Source of the DNA: an uncultured Cellulomonas sp.
GTDB lineage: Bacteria; Actinomycetota; Actinomycetes; Actinomycetales; Cellulomonadaceae
Length of the DNA stretch: 33,983 nt
Reading direction: 5' to 3'
Assembly (NCBI RefSeq): GCF_947494015.1
Contig: NZ_CANLTL010000023.1
Span: forward strand, 1-33,983
Shown: positions 8,331 to 16,887 of the stretch, piece after piece
Layout of the letters: each line of letters begins with the position of its first letter
How positions within the stretch are numbered: position 1 is the first letter of the stretch
Made by a program: the position numbers and the translations under genes
Notes under the pieces: generated by a model
Database searches by the model: none
The model's input: only the letters and a program-made list of their open reading frames with translations
What the model was told of the DNA's origin: nothing

Positions 8331-9910
8331 CCACGGTCACCAACCCGATCCTGCCGGGCTGCTACCCGGACCCGTCGATCTGCCGGGTCGGGGAGGACTA
8401 CTACCTCGTCTCCTCGACGTTCGAGTACTTCCCGGGGCTGCCGATCCACCACAGCCGTGACCTGGTCAGCTGGGAGCCGATCGGGCACGCGATCGACCGG
8501 GCCGGCCAGCTCGACCTCGACGGGATGTGGTCCTCCAGCGGGCTGTTCGCCCCCACCCTGCGTCACCACGACGGCACGTTCTGGCTGATCTGCACCCTGG
8601 TCGACCAGCGCGACGCGTCGCGTGGCGGCAACTTCTACGTCACGGCGACCGACCCGGCCGGACCGTGGTCCGACCCGGTCTGGATCGACGAGTCGGGCAT
8701 CGACCCGTCGCTCTTCTTCGACGACGACGGACGCATCTGGGTGCACGGCACCCGCCTCGCCGTCGAGCCTCGCTGGCACGACCAGACCGAGGTGTGGATC
8801 CGCGAGCTGGACCCGGTCACCGGCCGGCTGGTCGGCGACGAGCACGTCGTCTGGCACGGCGCGCTCGAGAACGCGGTGTGGGCCGAGGGACCGCACCTGT
8901 ACCGCGTCGACGGCACGTACTACCTCCTCGCCGCGGAGGCCGGGACCGAGTTCCACCACGCCGTCTGCGTGGCCCGCGCCGACACGGTCACCGGCCCGTA
9001 CGTCGGGCACAAGGGCAACCCCGTGCTCACCCACCGGCACCTCGGGCGCGAGACCGACGTCATCGGCGTCGGCCACGCCGACCTGGTGCAGGCGGTCGAC
9101 GGCTCCTGGTGGGCCGTGCTGCTCGCCATGCGGCCCTACGGCGGCTACCACTACAACCTCGGCCGTGAGACGTTCCTCGTCCCGCTGGTGTGGGAGGACG
9201 GGTGGCCGGTCTTCGCGCCGGGGGTCGGGCGAGTCCCGATGCGCGTCGACGTCCCGTTCGCGGCCGACGCGCGCCCGGGCGTCACCCAGGGTGTGGCGTC
9301 GGGAGTGGTCGGTCCCCACGACGTCCGCTGGACCTCGCTGCGCGGTCCGGCTCACGACGTCGCGACGCCGGACGGTGATGGCTGGCAGCTGCGGCTGACC
9401 CCCACCACCCTCGCGGAGCCCGCCTCGCCCGCCTTCCTCGGGGTGCGTCAGCAGCACACCGACGTCGACGTCCGCGTCACGCTGCGGGCGGTGCCCGCCG
9501 CCGGTTCGGCGGAGGAGGTCGGCGTCGTCGTCCGCCAGTCGGAGGCCGACCACGTCCGGCTGTTCGTCACGCCGGCCACCGCGGAGGCTGGTGCGCCGGC
9601 CGGGCGGCGCGTCGTCGCGGTCCACCGCCAGGGTGGGGTCGAGCGCACGCTCGGGGAGACGACCCTGGCGGCCGAGGACTCCGAGCCGCTGGTGCTCACG
9701 GTGAGTGCGCGCGGGCAGGACTACGCGCTGGGCGTCCAGGGGCCCGGCGGTGAGCCGACCACCGTGGCGGTGGCTGACGGGCGGACGCTGGACACCGTGG
9801 CCACGGGCGGCTTCCTCGGCCTGTGGTTCGGTGTGTACGGGACCAGCAACGGGCTGCCCACGTCGACCGTCGCCCAGGTGGAGCGGTTCGAGTACCTCCC
9901 ACGCGGCTGA
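8327..9910 (+). CDS. GH43 beta-xylosidase / alpha-L-arabinofuranosidase
   Basis: This 527-residue cytoplasmic GH43 enzyme has a five-bladed propeller with the general base Asp15 (CYPDPSI), the pKa-tuning Asp126 (GIDPSLFF) and the proton donor Glu187 (AEGPHLY). A C-terminal beta-sandwich (about residues 330-527, with a VGVVVRQSEADHVRLF segment) matches the concanavalin-like domain of GH43 beta-xylosidases. Its ATG overlaps the stop of the GH3 gene (ATGA), which indicates translational coupling. Together the two enzymes would remove xylose and arabinose from imported arabinoxylo-oligosaccharides. Which activity dominates cannot be read from the sequence. Confidence 0.93.
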   Translation: MTTVTNPILPGCYPDPSICRVGEDYYLVSSTFEYFPGLPIHHSRDLVSWEPIGHAIDRAGQLDLDGMWSSSGLFAPTLRHHDGTFWLICTLVDQRDASRGGNFYVTATDPAGPWSDPVWIDESGIDPSLFFDDDGRIWVHGTRLAVEPRWHDQTEVWIRELDPVTGRLVGDEHVVWHGALENAVWAEGPHLYRVDGTYYLLAAEAGTEFHHAVCVARADTVTGPYVGHKGNPVLTHRHLGRETDVIGVGHADLVQAVDGSWWAVLLAMRPYGGYHYNLGRETFLVPLVWEDGWPVFAPGVGRVPMRVDVPFAADARPGVTQGVASGVVGPHDVRWTSLRGPAHDVATPDGDGWQLRLTPTTLAEPASPAFLGVRQQHTDVDVRVTLRAVPAAGSAEEVGVVVRQSEADHVRLFVTPATAEAGAPAGRRVVAVHRQGGVERTLGETTLAAEDSEPLVLTVSARGQDYALGVQGPGGEPTTVAVADGRTLDTVATGGFLGLWFGVYGTSNGLPTSTVAQVERFEYLPRG

Positions 9911-9926
9911 CCGCCGCGACGCCGAC

Positions 9927-9942
9927 CCGGCCGCCGGGCCGG
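9927..9942 (+). terminator. Weak hairpin after the GH43 gene
   Basis: CCGGCC, a 4-base loop, and GGCCGG form a short perfect stem 17 bp after the GH43 stop codon. Downstream (9952-9980) a 12-bp unit, GGGTCCACCCCG, is tandemly repeated. This is the only terminator candidate at the end of the operon and is not strong. Confidence 0.35.
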
Positions 9943-10059
9943 TCGCACCAGGGGTCCACCCCGGGTCCACCCCGGGTCCAGGCCGAGGTGCAGCGGGGTC
10001 GCGGCCGGGCTCCCGGGGGGTGCCATGGCTCGGTGGCCGACCGGCGAGGGCGCCGGCGG

Positions 10060-10482
10060 TCAGCTCGACGCGTCCGGCACCGTGATGCGCACGATCGCGC
10101 GCTGCCTCTGCCGGCGCGCCGCGACCCGCTCGACCAGCATCATGACCCGGTACTCCCAGCCGTACTTGTCGCGCAGCAGCGCGGTCGGCCGCTCCATGGC
10201 GGCCGGATCGGTGAGGACCTCCGCGTGCCCGACGACGGTCGGCGCACCCTCGGCGACCGTGCCCGTCCGGCTGCACGGACGCAGCTCGACCCGTGGGGTG
10301 TGCCGCAGCCGCTTGACCTTGCCGCTGTCCACCGGGGTGGTGACCACGAGCACGTCACCGTCCCGGGCGACCCACACCGGGGTGCTCACCGGAGCGCCGG
10401 TGCGACGGAACGTGGTCAGGGAGACGAAGGACGTGTCACCCAGCGCGGCGAGCGCACCAGGCACTGCGGAGGACGTGGTCAT
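10060..10482 (-). CDS. PPOX-class split-barrel (FMN/F420-binding) oxidoreductase
   Basis: This is a protein of about 140 residues of the pyridoxamine-5'-phosphate-oxidase-like split-barrel fold. The segment FVSLTTFRRTGAPVSTPVWVARDGDVLVVTT, followed by GKVKRLRHTPRVELRPC, is the usual signature of the small actinobacterial F420-dependent oxidoreductases. An upstream in-frame ATG at 10500 would add six residues (MPDSGR); I prefer the start at 10482 because family members begin close to the first helix. It is downstream of the RibD/DHFR-like gene on the same strand with a gap of about 120 bp. The substrate is unknown. Confidence 0.85.
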   Translation of the reverse strand: MTTSSAVPGALAALGDTSFVSLTTFRRTGAPVSTPVWVARDGDVLVVTTPVDSGKVKRLRHTPRVELRPCSRTGTVAEGAPTVVGHAEVLTDPAAMERPTALLRDKYGWEYRVMMLVERVAARRQRQRAIVRITVPDASS

Positions 10483-10603
10483 GCGGCCACTGTCCGGCAC
10501 CGGCGCCCGGTTCGCGCGGCGGACGGCGGCGGGGCACGGCCGGGTGTCGTCGGGCGGCCGTGGGCGACGCCGGTGACGATCGCGGCGTGAGGAGGTCCGG
10601 TCG

Positions 10604-11245
10604 TCAGGACCTCGTGAAGGTCAGGTGGGTGACCCCACCGGGCGTCGAGACGGTCTCGACGTCGTAGTCCGTCTCCAGCCCCTCCAGTCCCTCCCACAGC
10701 CGGACCCCGCGGCCGAGCACGAGGGGTACCTGCACCAGGTGGATGTGGTCGACGAGCCCGGCCGCGATGAAGTCACGGGCGACCGTCGGGCCGCCGCCGA
10801 TGCGCACGTCCCCGCCGGCTGCCGCCTCGGCCGCGACGGCGAGGGCCTCGGACGGCGAGGCGTCGAGGAAGTGGAACGTGGTCCCACCGGCCATCACGAG
10901 GGGCGACCGCGGGCGGTGGGTGAGCACGAAGGTCGGCGTGTGGAACGGCGGGTTCGGTCCCCACCAGCCCGTCCAGTCGGAGTCGTCCTGCCAGCCCGGG
11001 GGGCCGAACTTGCCCGCCCCCATGATCTCGGCGCCGATGCCGGGCTCGTGCTGCTGGGCGAAGGCGTCGTCCGCCCCGGCGGTGCCGCCCGTGCGCCCGA
11101 CGATGGGGGCGCCGAAGCGGGTGGCGACCAACCACGCGTGCAGCCGTTGCCCGGCGTGGCCCATGGGCGCGTCGGGTGACTGTCCGTCGCCGGTGGCGAA
11201 CCCGTCCAGCGAGATGGAGAGGTTGTGGATGCGGGTCCGTGACAT
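10604..11245 (-). CDS. Dihydrofolate-reductase-like (RibD C-terminal domain) protein
   Basis: This 213-residue protein belongs to the bacterial DHFR-like/RibD C-terminal reductase family. Visible signatures are the N-terminal strand with SLDGFATG, the central FVLTHRPR segment, the nucleotide-binding stretch DVRIGGGPTVARDFIAAGLVDHIHLVQVPLVLGRGVRLW, and a length typical of the family. These proteins are NAD(P)H-dependent reductases of mostly unknown substrate and should not be equated with FolA. It is transcribed away from the xylanase terminator cluster and precedes the split-barrel oxidoreductase gene. Confidence 0.88.
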   Translation of the reverse strand: MSRTRIHNLSISLDGFATGDGQSPDAPMGHAGQRLHAWLVATRFGAPIVGRTGGTAGADDAFAQQHEPGIGAEIMGAGKFGPPGWQDDSDWTGWWGPNPPFHTPTFVLTHRPRSPLVMAGGTTFHFLDASPSEALAVAAEAAAGGDVRIGGGPTVARDFIAAGLVDHIHLVQVPLVLGRGVRLWEGLEGLETDYDVETVSTPGGVTHLTFTRS

Positions 11246-11325
11246 GGGCTGGTCCTGTCTGCTGGGCGGCTCTCGTCGGTGAGACCGCCGCCGGGCCCGG
11301 CACTCATCGGCCCGGACGCACGACG

Positions 11326-11454
11326 ACGGGCGGTGGCCCCGGAGAGTTCCGGGGCCACCGCCCGTTCGCTGCGGTCACCCGTCCGTCCGCCGCCGGCGGA
11401 CGGACGCGGCACCCGGGTGCGGGTGCCGGCACCGGGTCACGGTGCCGGCACCCG
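11326..11454 (-). terminator. Three consecutive perfect hairpins downstream of the large xylanase gene
   Basis: Three hairpins are packed into 129 bp. The first is an 18-bp perfect stem (11326-11343 with 11348-11365, loop GAGT). The second is a 12-bp stem centred on 11393 (11381-11405), with an effective loop of three bases. The third is a 14-bp perfect stem (11420-11433 with 11441-11454, 7-base loop). The last begins 5 bp beyond the xylanase stop codon as read on the minus strand. They would stop transcription of the 4.35-kb gene before the RibD-like gene. No T tracts follow. Confidence 0.8.
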
Positions 11455-11459
11455 TCGAC

Positions 11460-14400
11460 TCACCGCTCGACCGTGGCCGGCCGGATCAGGAAGTCGTCGA
11501 ACCGGTGCATGAACGCGGCGATCGCCTGGCGGGTGATCGGCGCGGTGGGCCGGAACGTGTTGTCCGGGTACCCCTCGGTGATCCGGGCGTCCTCGAGCCA
11601 CCCGATCGCCGTGGCGAACTGGTGGTCGGCCGGCACGTCGGAGAACTCCGGCGCGTCGGCCTCCGGGGAGTCGGCGAGGCGGTACAGGAACGCCGCCATC
11701 GCCTGCCGGGAGACCGGAGCGGTCGGCCGGTAGGTGCCGTCCGCGTACCCGTTGGCCAGGTCGTTGGCGTGCATCCACTCGATCGCCACGTAGAACTGGT
11801 CGTCCGGGCCGACGTCGGAGAAGGACTGCTGCCCCTCCTCCGGCGTGTACTCCTCACCGGAGTAGCGGTACATGAACGCGGCCATCGCCTGACGCGACAG
11901 CGCCGCCGTCGGGTAGAAGAACCGCTGGTCGCCGACCAGGGTCCCCGTGGTCAGACCGCGCTCGGCCATCCACCGGATGTCCGGGTAGAAGACGTGGTCC
12001 GGCGTGACGTCGGCGAAGTCCGGCACCGCGGGCGCCTCGGCGGGTGCGACGAGCTGCACCACGCCCCAGCGCTCGGAGGTCTGGTAGCCCAGACCGGTCG
12101 GGTCCGCCCACGCCTTGACCGCGGTGCGGGCACCGGCGGTCGCGTCGTTGACCTGGAAGTCCAGGCCGTGGAAGGTGCCCAGACCGCTCAGCTCGTCGCC
12201 GAGGTCGATCGCGGCCTCGACGATGTAGCCGCCGTCGACCACGGTCGTGGCGCTGTCCAGACGCGCGTCCTGGTACGCCTCGTCGCCGGTGCCGAAGGAC
12301 ACGACGTTGTCGACGTTGATGCGCAGCTGGCTGGTCTCGTACAGGTACGGACCGTTCTTGAGGTTGCCCGTGTCGATGAAGATCTCCAGCGAGTCCTGGA
12401 TCCACGGGTCGGAGCCCGAGACGTCCAGGGTGTCGTCCTCCACCAGCGCGAGCACGTACAGCGTGCTGCCGTTCCACAGCGTGCCCACCGTGGCCTCCGC
12501 GCCCTCCGGGTCACCCTGGATGAGGCGGTCGGTCGTGACGGTCTCGGCGGCGAGCCAGGAGGCGTCCACCTCGCCGTCGATGACGGGAGCCACCAGGGCC
12601 TGGTGGGCCTCGGTGTAGGACAGCTCCTCGACGAGGGTCAGCGTGCCGGTGACGCCGGGGGAGTTCCACCCCGAGGTGACGTCCCCGTCGGTCACCGCGA
12701 CGTCGAAGGGCACCGTGTCGCCCAGCTCCGCGGCCTCGAGCGGGAGGTGGACCACCGCGGCCCAGCCCGTCTCGGTCTCGGTGACGACGCCGTCGACGTC
12801 GCCCTCGCCGTCACGGCCGAGCGTGTACTGCTCGCCGCCGACGGTGAAGGTCAGGCCGTCGGTCGCCTCGTCGTCGCCGTCGGTCACCGCGATCCACGCG
12901 GTGAGGTGGTCGCCCGCCCAGCGCAGCTGGAACTGGCCGACGGTCTGGGAGCCCGCACCGGTGATCTCCAGCAGCGGCAGGCGCGACCAGTCGGGAGCCG
13001 TGAAGGCCTCCGGCGAGAGCGCGATGTCGCCCGCGAACACGTTCGCGGTCTGCACCGGGGCGTCGAGGTCCTCGTCGACGGCGCCGAAGAAGGCCGGCTT
13101 GGCCTGCAGGGCGTCGTCGAACAGCAGCGGTGCGCCGGAGTCGCTGCGCCAGCTGCGCCCGTCGGTCAGACCCCACACCGTGACCGAGAACAGGTCGTCG
13201 GCGTGCTCGCGGAAGGACCGGAAGGCGTCCCGGTAGTAGTACCCCTGCTCGATGAGGTTGGCCTGGGTCACCGGGGTGCCCGTGGTCACGTCGAGCTCGG
13301 TCACGACCTGCACGACCGGCAGGTCCTCGAACCGGTCGAGCGCGGCGTCGAGGGTGCTGACCGGCAGAGCGAGGTTGACGTGGAACTGGTGGCCCACGCC
13401 GTCGATCGGCACGTCGCGCGCCAGCAGGCGCTCGACCAGGGCGCGGTAGCGGTCCTGCTTGCCGGCCTGCTCGGTGTTGTAGTCGTTGATGAACAGCGTC
13501 ACCGGACGGTCGGTGCCCTCGGCCGCGTACTCGCCGTTGAACGCCTCGTCGGCGTACTGGAACGCGAGGTCGATGAAGTCCTCACCGAGGATGCGGTACC
13601 ACTCGCTGCGGCGCAGCCCGTCGGAGAACTCGCCGCTGTCGGACACGACCTCGTTGACGACGTCCCAGGCCACGAGCGGGTTGGTGTCGCTGCCGAAGTC
13701 GCCGTACGTGGTGGCCAGGTTCTCGGCCACGCCGAAGATGTGGGCCCGCATGCGGTCCCGCAGGACCTGCTGGTCCTCCGCGGAGTCGGTCAGCGGCTGG
13801 CCGGCCTCGTCGGTGAAGAAGAACGCGGGCGTCTGGCTGTGCCACACGAGCACGTGCCCGTAGACGCGCAGGTCGTTCTCCTGCGCGAAGTCCATCAGCG
13901 CGGTCGCCTCGGGGTTGATGCGGAAGTTGCCGTCCGCGTCGTACCAGGCCTCCGGCTTCATGTAGTTCTCGCCGGTGACCTGGTTGAAGTGGCGGGTCAG
14001 CAGCTCCGCCGCCGGACCGGTGGTCTCGCGCGAGTCGATCGCCACGCCGACCGGGAAGTCGACGGTGCTCTTCAGCGGGGTGACGTCCTGCACGGCCGAC
14101 GGCTCGCGCGGGGCGACGACGACGTCGTCGAGCAGGAAGCTGCCCGCACCGCCACCGTTGAAGCTCGTCTCGAAGTACAGCGTGGTGGCGTCCGTCTCCT
14201 GGGCGGTGAACGACGCCGTGACCTCGCGCCACTCGCTCGACGGGACGTCGGCGAACTGGCCGACGGTGTCGAACGCGTCCGCACCGTCGGTGGTGCGCTG
14301 CATGCTCAGCCAGATGTCGTCGGGCTGCTCGCCGGCTGCCATCTTGACCCAGGCGGTCACGTCGTAGGTGACGCCCGGCGTGAGCAGGCCGGTCAGGGGG

Positions 14401-15809
14401 TAGGCGATGCCGTCACCCTGCTCGGTGCGGTCCGAGACGAGGGCCGCTGCGGCCCCGCCGTGGAACTCCTCGGTGGTCACGGCGACGGTCGGGTCGCCGT
14501 CGGCGCTGCCGCGCGGCACCCAGCCGCCCAGGCCGTCCTCGAAGTCGGTGTCGACCACCGGTCCGGTGCTCACCACGCCGCCGGCAGGCAGCGTGAAGGT
14601 CCAGCCGTCCGCCAGCCGCTCGCCGACGACCGTGCGGACCGCGGCGATGCCGTTGTCCCGCACGCCGCCGCCGTCGTGCACGAGGACGACCGCGCCGGGG
14701 GTGATGGCGTTGCGCAGGTTGGCGGTCAGCGTGGCCTCGGACAGGTCGTTGCCGTCCCAGTCCGAGATGACGTTGCCGAGCCCGAGCGGCTGCATGCCGA
14801 GCGCGACGGCGACCTCGGGCGTGGCGCCCCAGCTGCCGTTGGGGGCGCGGAAGTACGGCACCGCCTGCTGCGGGTTGCCCAGCGCGTCCCGGATGATCTG
14901 GAGGTTGGCCTTGAGGTCGGCCTCGATCTCCGCCTGCGACCAGTCACCCATGTCGGCGTAGGTGGTCGTGTGGTTGCACAGGGTGTGGCCCTCGTCGACG
15001 ATCCGGCGCAGGATCTCGGCCCCACCCGGGGCCTGGATGTTCTGGCCGATCACGCAGAAGGTCGCGGTGAGGTCGTTCTCGCCGAGGAAGTCGAGCAGGT
15101 CCTCGGTCTCACCGGGGTTGGGCCCGTCGTCGAACGTGAGCGCCGCGACGTCGCCGGTGCCGCGCGCTGCGGAGACCTGCGTCTCGGTCGGGCTGGTGGC
15201 GCCGCCGGGGACGAAGTCGGGGTCGGGCGTGGGGGTCCAGCCGCCGCCGTCGGCGGCCGGGGTGGTGATGACCAGGTCGTCCACCAGGTAGGTGTACGCC
15301 CCGGCGCCGCCGGGCAGGTCCGCCGTGCCGATGTACACCTGGCCGTCGGCCGGAGCCGTGAGCGTGCCGGTGACCGTCGTCCACGCGTCGGCGGACATGG
15401 TCGTGTTGCCGATCCAGGTGAAGTCCGGCTTCATGACGAACCGGACTCCGGTCGGTCCGGCCGTCCCCTCGGCGAGCCGCGCCTGCATGGAGAAGGTGTA
15501 CTGCTGGCCCTCCTCGAGCGCGCCGGCCGGGGTCTGGATCCCGACGAAGTCGGAGGTCCGGTTCGCGACCTGCAGCGCCTTGTCACCGTCGACCTCGACG
15601 ATGGTCACCTCGGGGCTGCCGCTCAGGACCCAGGGGTCGTAGCTGTCGTTCTCGAAGTCGTTGCTGACGACGACCACCGGGTCGCCGACGGCCGTGGGTA
15701 CTGCTGTGCCGGTCGGGGCTGCCGCTGCTGTCGCGGCCACCCCTCCCGTCATGGCGAGGGCGAGGAAGCCCGCCCCCCATGCTGTCCGACGTGGACGTGA
15801 CCGCGTCAT
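11460..15809 (-). CDS. Multidomain secreted xylanase: CBM22-CE4-CBM22-GH10-CBM9-SLH
   Basis: This 1449-residue exported enzyme hydrolyses and deacetylates xylan at the cell surface. In order: a signal peptide (about 1-31, ending ATAAAA); CBM22-like (about 48-184); a proline-rich linker; a CE4 NodB deacetylase (about 220-400) with all motifs visible (LTFDDGP, HTLCNHT, RAPNGSWG, SDWDGND, LVHDGGG); a second CBM22-like domain (about 420-568); and GH10 (about 578-925) with acid/base Glu720 (WDVVNEV) and nucleophile Glu838 (VTELDV). Then come a beta-sandwich module (about 930-1060), a CBM9-like domain (about 1065-1245) and three SLH-type repeats (about 1265-1449), which should hold the protein on the cell wall. 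The SLH motif is SRQA/TRQA in place of canonical TRAE. A promoter and operator lie upstream. Confidence 0.95.
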   Translation of the reverse strand: MTRSRPRRTAWGAGFLALAMTGGVAATAAAAPTGTAVPTAVGDPVVVVSNDFENDSYDPWVLSGSPEVTIVEVDGDKALQVANRTSDFVGIQTPAGALEEGQQYTFSMQARLAEGTAGPTGVRFVMKPDFTWIGNTTMSADAWTTVTGTLTAPADGQVYIGTADLPGGAGAYTYLVDDLVITTPAADGGGWTPTPDPDFVPGGATSPTETQVSAARGTGDVAALTFDDGPNPGETEDLLDFLGENDLTATFCVIGQNIQAPGGAEILRRIVDEGHTLCNHTTTYADMGDWSQAEIEADLKANLQIIRDALGNPQQAVPYFRAPNGSWGATPEVAVALGMQPLGLGNVISDWDGNDLSEATLTANLRNAITPGAVVLVHDGGGVRDNGIAAVRTVVGERLADGWTFTLPAGGVVSTGPVVDTDFEDGLGGWVPRGSADGDPTVAVTTEEFHGGAAAALVSDRTEQGDGIAYPLTGLLTPGVTYDVTAWVKMAAGEQPDDIWLSMQRTTDGADAFDTVGQFADVPSSEWREVTASFTAQETDATTLYFETSFNGGGAGSFLLDDVVVAPREPSAVQDVTPLKSTVDFPVGVAIDSRETTGPAAELLTRHFNQVTGENYMKPEAWYDADGNFRINPEATALMDFAQENDLRVYGHVLVWHSQTPAFFFTDEAGQPLTDSAEDQQVLRDRMRAHIFGVAENLATTYGDFGSDTNPLVAWDVVNEVVSDSGEFSDGLRRSEWYRILGEDFIDLAFQYADEAFNGEYAAEGTDRPVTLFINDYNTEQAGKQDRYRALVERLLARDVPIDGVGHQFHVNLALPVSTLDAALDRFEDLPVVQVVTELDVTTGTPVTQANLIEQGYYYRDAFRSFREHADDLFSVTVWGLTDGRSWRSDSGAPLLFDDALQAKPAFFGAVDEDLDAPVQTANVFAGDIALSPEAFTAPDWSRLPLLEITGAGSQTVGQFQLRWAGDHLTAWIAVTDGDDEATDGLTFTVGGEQYTLGRDGEGDVDGVVTETETGWAAVVHLPLEAAELGDTVPFDVAVTDGDVTSGWNSPGVTGTLTLVEELSYTEAHQALVAPVIDGEVDASWLAAETVTTDRLIQGDPEGAEATVGTLWNGSTLYVLALVEDDTLDVSGSDPWIQDSLEIFIDTGNLKNGPYLYETSQLRINVDNVVSFGTGDEAYQDARLDSATTVVDGGYIVEAAIDLGDELSGLGTFHGLDFQVNDATAGARTAVKAWADPTGLGYQTSERWGVVQLVAPAEAPAVPDFADVTPDHVFYPDIRWMAERGLTTGTLVGDQRFFYPTAALSRQAMAAFMYRYSGEEYTPEEGQQSFSDVGPDDQFYVAIEWMHANDLANGYADGTYRPTAPVSRQAMAAFLYRLADSPEADAPEFSDVPADHQFATAIGWLEDARITEGYPDNTFRPTAPITRQAIAAFMHRFDDFLIRPATVER

Positions 15810-15874
15810 GCATTCGCCCCTTTGCGATGGGTGTGGGTGGTACGCGGGACACCGTAGGCAGTCCCGCGCTCGTT

Positions 15875-15903
15875 TGTATAGGCGCTGAACTATCGAAAGT
15901 AAA
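15875..15903 (-). promoter_or_regulatory. Putative promoter of the large xylanase gene
   Basis: Read on the minus strand, TTTACT (15903-15898) and TATACA (15880-15875) are separated by 17 bp, each matching four of six consensus positions. The start codon is 65 bp downstream of the -10 box. The -35 box overlaps the LacI-operator-like motif at 15899-15912. Confidence 0.5.
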
Positions 15904-15912
15904 ACGTTATCG
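15899..15912. promoter_or_regulatory. Putative LacI operator, site 2
   Basis: GTAAAACGTTATCG shares the exact 13-bp core AAAACGTTATCGA (15901-15913) with the site in the lacI/transporter divergent region at 2317-2329. It overlaps the predicted -35 box of the xylanase gene, so binding there would repress. An AT-rich 13-mer shared between two promoters in such GC-rich DNA is unlikely to be chance. Confidence 0.7.
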
Positions 15913-16016
15913 ATCTGACGCGGGGCGCCGCGGGCGCGGGTCGTCCAGGGGGTGTCCCCGACGGGCGCGGGCCGCCCGCGGGACGTCCCCGACCGGCGCG
16001 GTCGCCGGCGGTGGGG

Positions 16017-16475
16017 TCAGAAGACCAGGCCCTTGAGCAGCACGGTGGCCGCGGCGCCGACCGCAGCGAGCACGAGCCCGGCCACGGCCCGCCCGCGCCC
16101 GACCGGGGCGAACCCCGCAGTGCCCAGCTGGCCGGCGCGGGCCAGCCCCAGCACGCACACCACCAGCGCGCCGAGCGACACCACGAGCAGGGTGTTGACC
16201 AGCAGCGACAGCGCACCGAGGCCGAGGCCGACGGTCGCGGGGGTGTTGCGGACGACCTGGCGGGTGAGTGGCTGCGCGAGCAGCGACACCGGTCGCGTGC
16301 GGGTGTCCCACGCGGCGCCGTCCCACCACCGCTCCGCCGGCGTCCCGGCCGGGTCGGGGTACCACCCGGGGGCGGCAGCGCCGGGCCGAGGTGCCCCGGG
16401 CGGTCGGCCCGGGGGCAGCGGGACGCCCGGCTGATGCCCGGGCTGCGGGCTGCCCCATGCGCTCGAGTCGGTCAT
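16017..16475 (-). CDS. DUF2510 domain membrane protein
   Basis: This is a protein of about 152 residues. A Pro/Gly-rich cytoplasmic N-terminus leads into the DUF2510 motif APGWYPDPAGTPAERWWDGAAWDT, common in actinobacterial envelope proteins. Two to three hydrophobic segments follow (PATVGLGLGALSLLVNTLLVV onward), resembling DUF4190-type membrane tails. I start it at ATG 16475 (MTDSSAW); a longer reading from 16532 would overlap the end of the CDGSH gene upstream. The function is unknown. Confidence 0.8.
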   Translation of the reverse strand: MTDSSAWGSPQPGHQPGVPLPPGRPPGAPRPGAAAPGWYPDPAGTPAERWWDGAAWDTRTRPVSLLAQPLTRQVVRNTPATVGLGLGALSLLVNTLLVVSLGALVVCVLGLARAGQLGTAGFAPVGRGRAVAGLVLAAVGAAATVLLKGLVF

Positions 16476-16521
16476 GCCCACCCCGGTCCGCCGTGGCCGC
16501 TGGTCGACCGTCCGCGGCCGA

Positions 16522-16887
16522 TCATCCGGCACCCGGTCCGGGCGCGTCGACCGCGCGGCGGCCGTGCCGGTCGTCCTGCGCGTCCTGCGGGTCGTCCTGC
16601 GGGTCGGCGGTCCCGTCGACCCGGTCGTCGAGCGGCTCGTCGTCGGTCCGGAAGCCGATCACCTTGTGGCTGCCGTCGCAGAACGGCTTGATGCCCGAGG
16701 CGCCGCACCGGCACAGCGCGACCGTCCGGCGCCGGCGGGCCGCCGGGGCGCCGGAGCCGAGCAGGATCTCGACGTCGCCGCGCACGAGCAGGGGTCCGTG
16801 CGGGCAGGCCGTGACGCTCGCCCACGGTTCGCGGGGCGGCAGGGCGGGGTCCGGCGGCATCTGCGGGTCGGGTCCGGCGCTGGTCAC
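16522..16887 (-). CDS. CDGSH iron-sulfur domain protein
   Basis: The sequence contains a perfect CDGSH motif, CRCGASGIKPFCDGSH, whose three cysteines and one histidine bind a redox-active, pH-labile [2Fe-2S] cluster. It is preceded by the usual SVTACPHGPLLVRGDVEIL segment. The C-terminal tail is rich in Asp and Arg. The start is uncertain: GTG at 16887 (VTSAGPDPQ) or ATG at 16860 (MPPDPALPP); neither has a clear ribosome binding site, so the message may be leaderless. The gene is divergent from the haem-oxygenase-like protein at 17128, a pairing I recall from other actinobacteria, suggesting an electron-transfer role for that enzyme. Confidence 0.88.
   Translation of the reverse strand: MTSAGPDPQMPPDPALPPREPWASVTACPHGPLLVRGDVEILLGSGAPAARRRRTVALCRCGASGIKPFCDGSHKVIGFRTDDEPLDDRVDGTADPQDDPQDAQDDRHGRRAVDAPGPGAG

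Noticed and set aside
11442-15800. Plus-strand open frame of about 1450 codons opposite the large xylanase gene
   Set aside because: It is a mirror of the real gene in very GC-rich DNA: composition dominated by Arg, Gly, Val and Ala, no domain, and the minus strand has intact catalytic motifs throughout.
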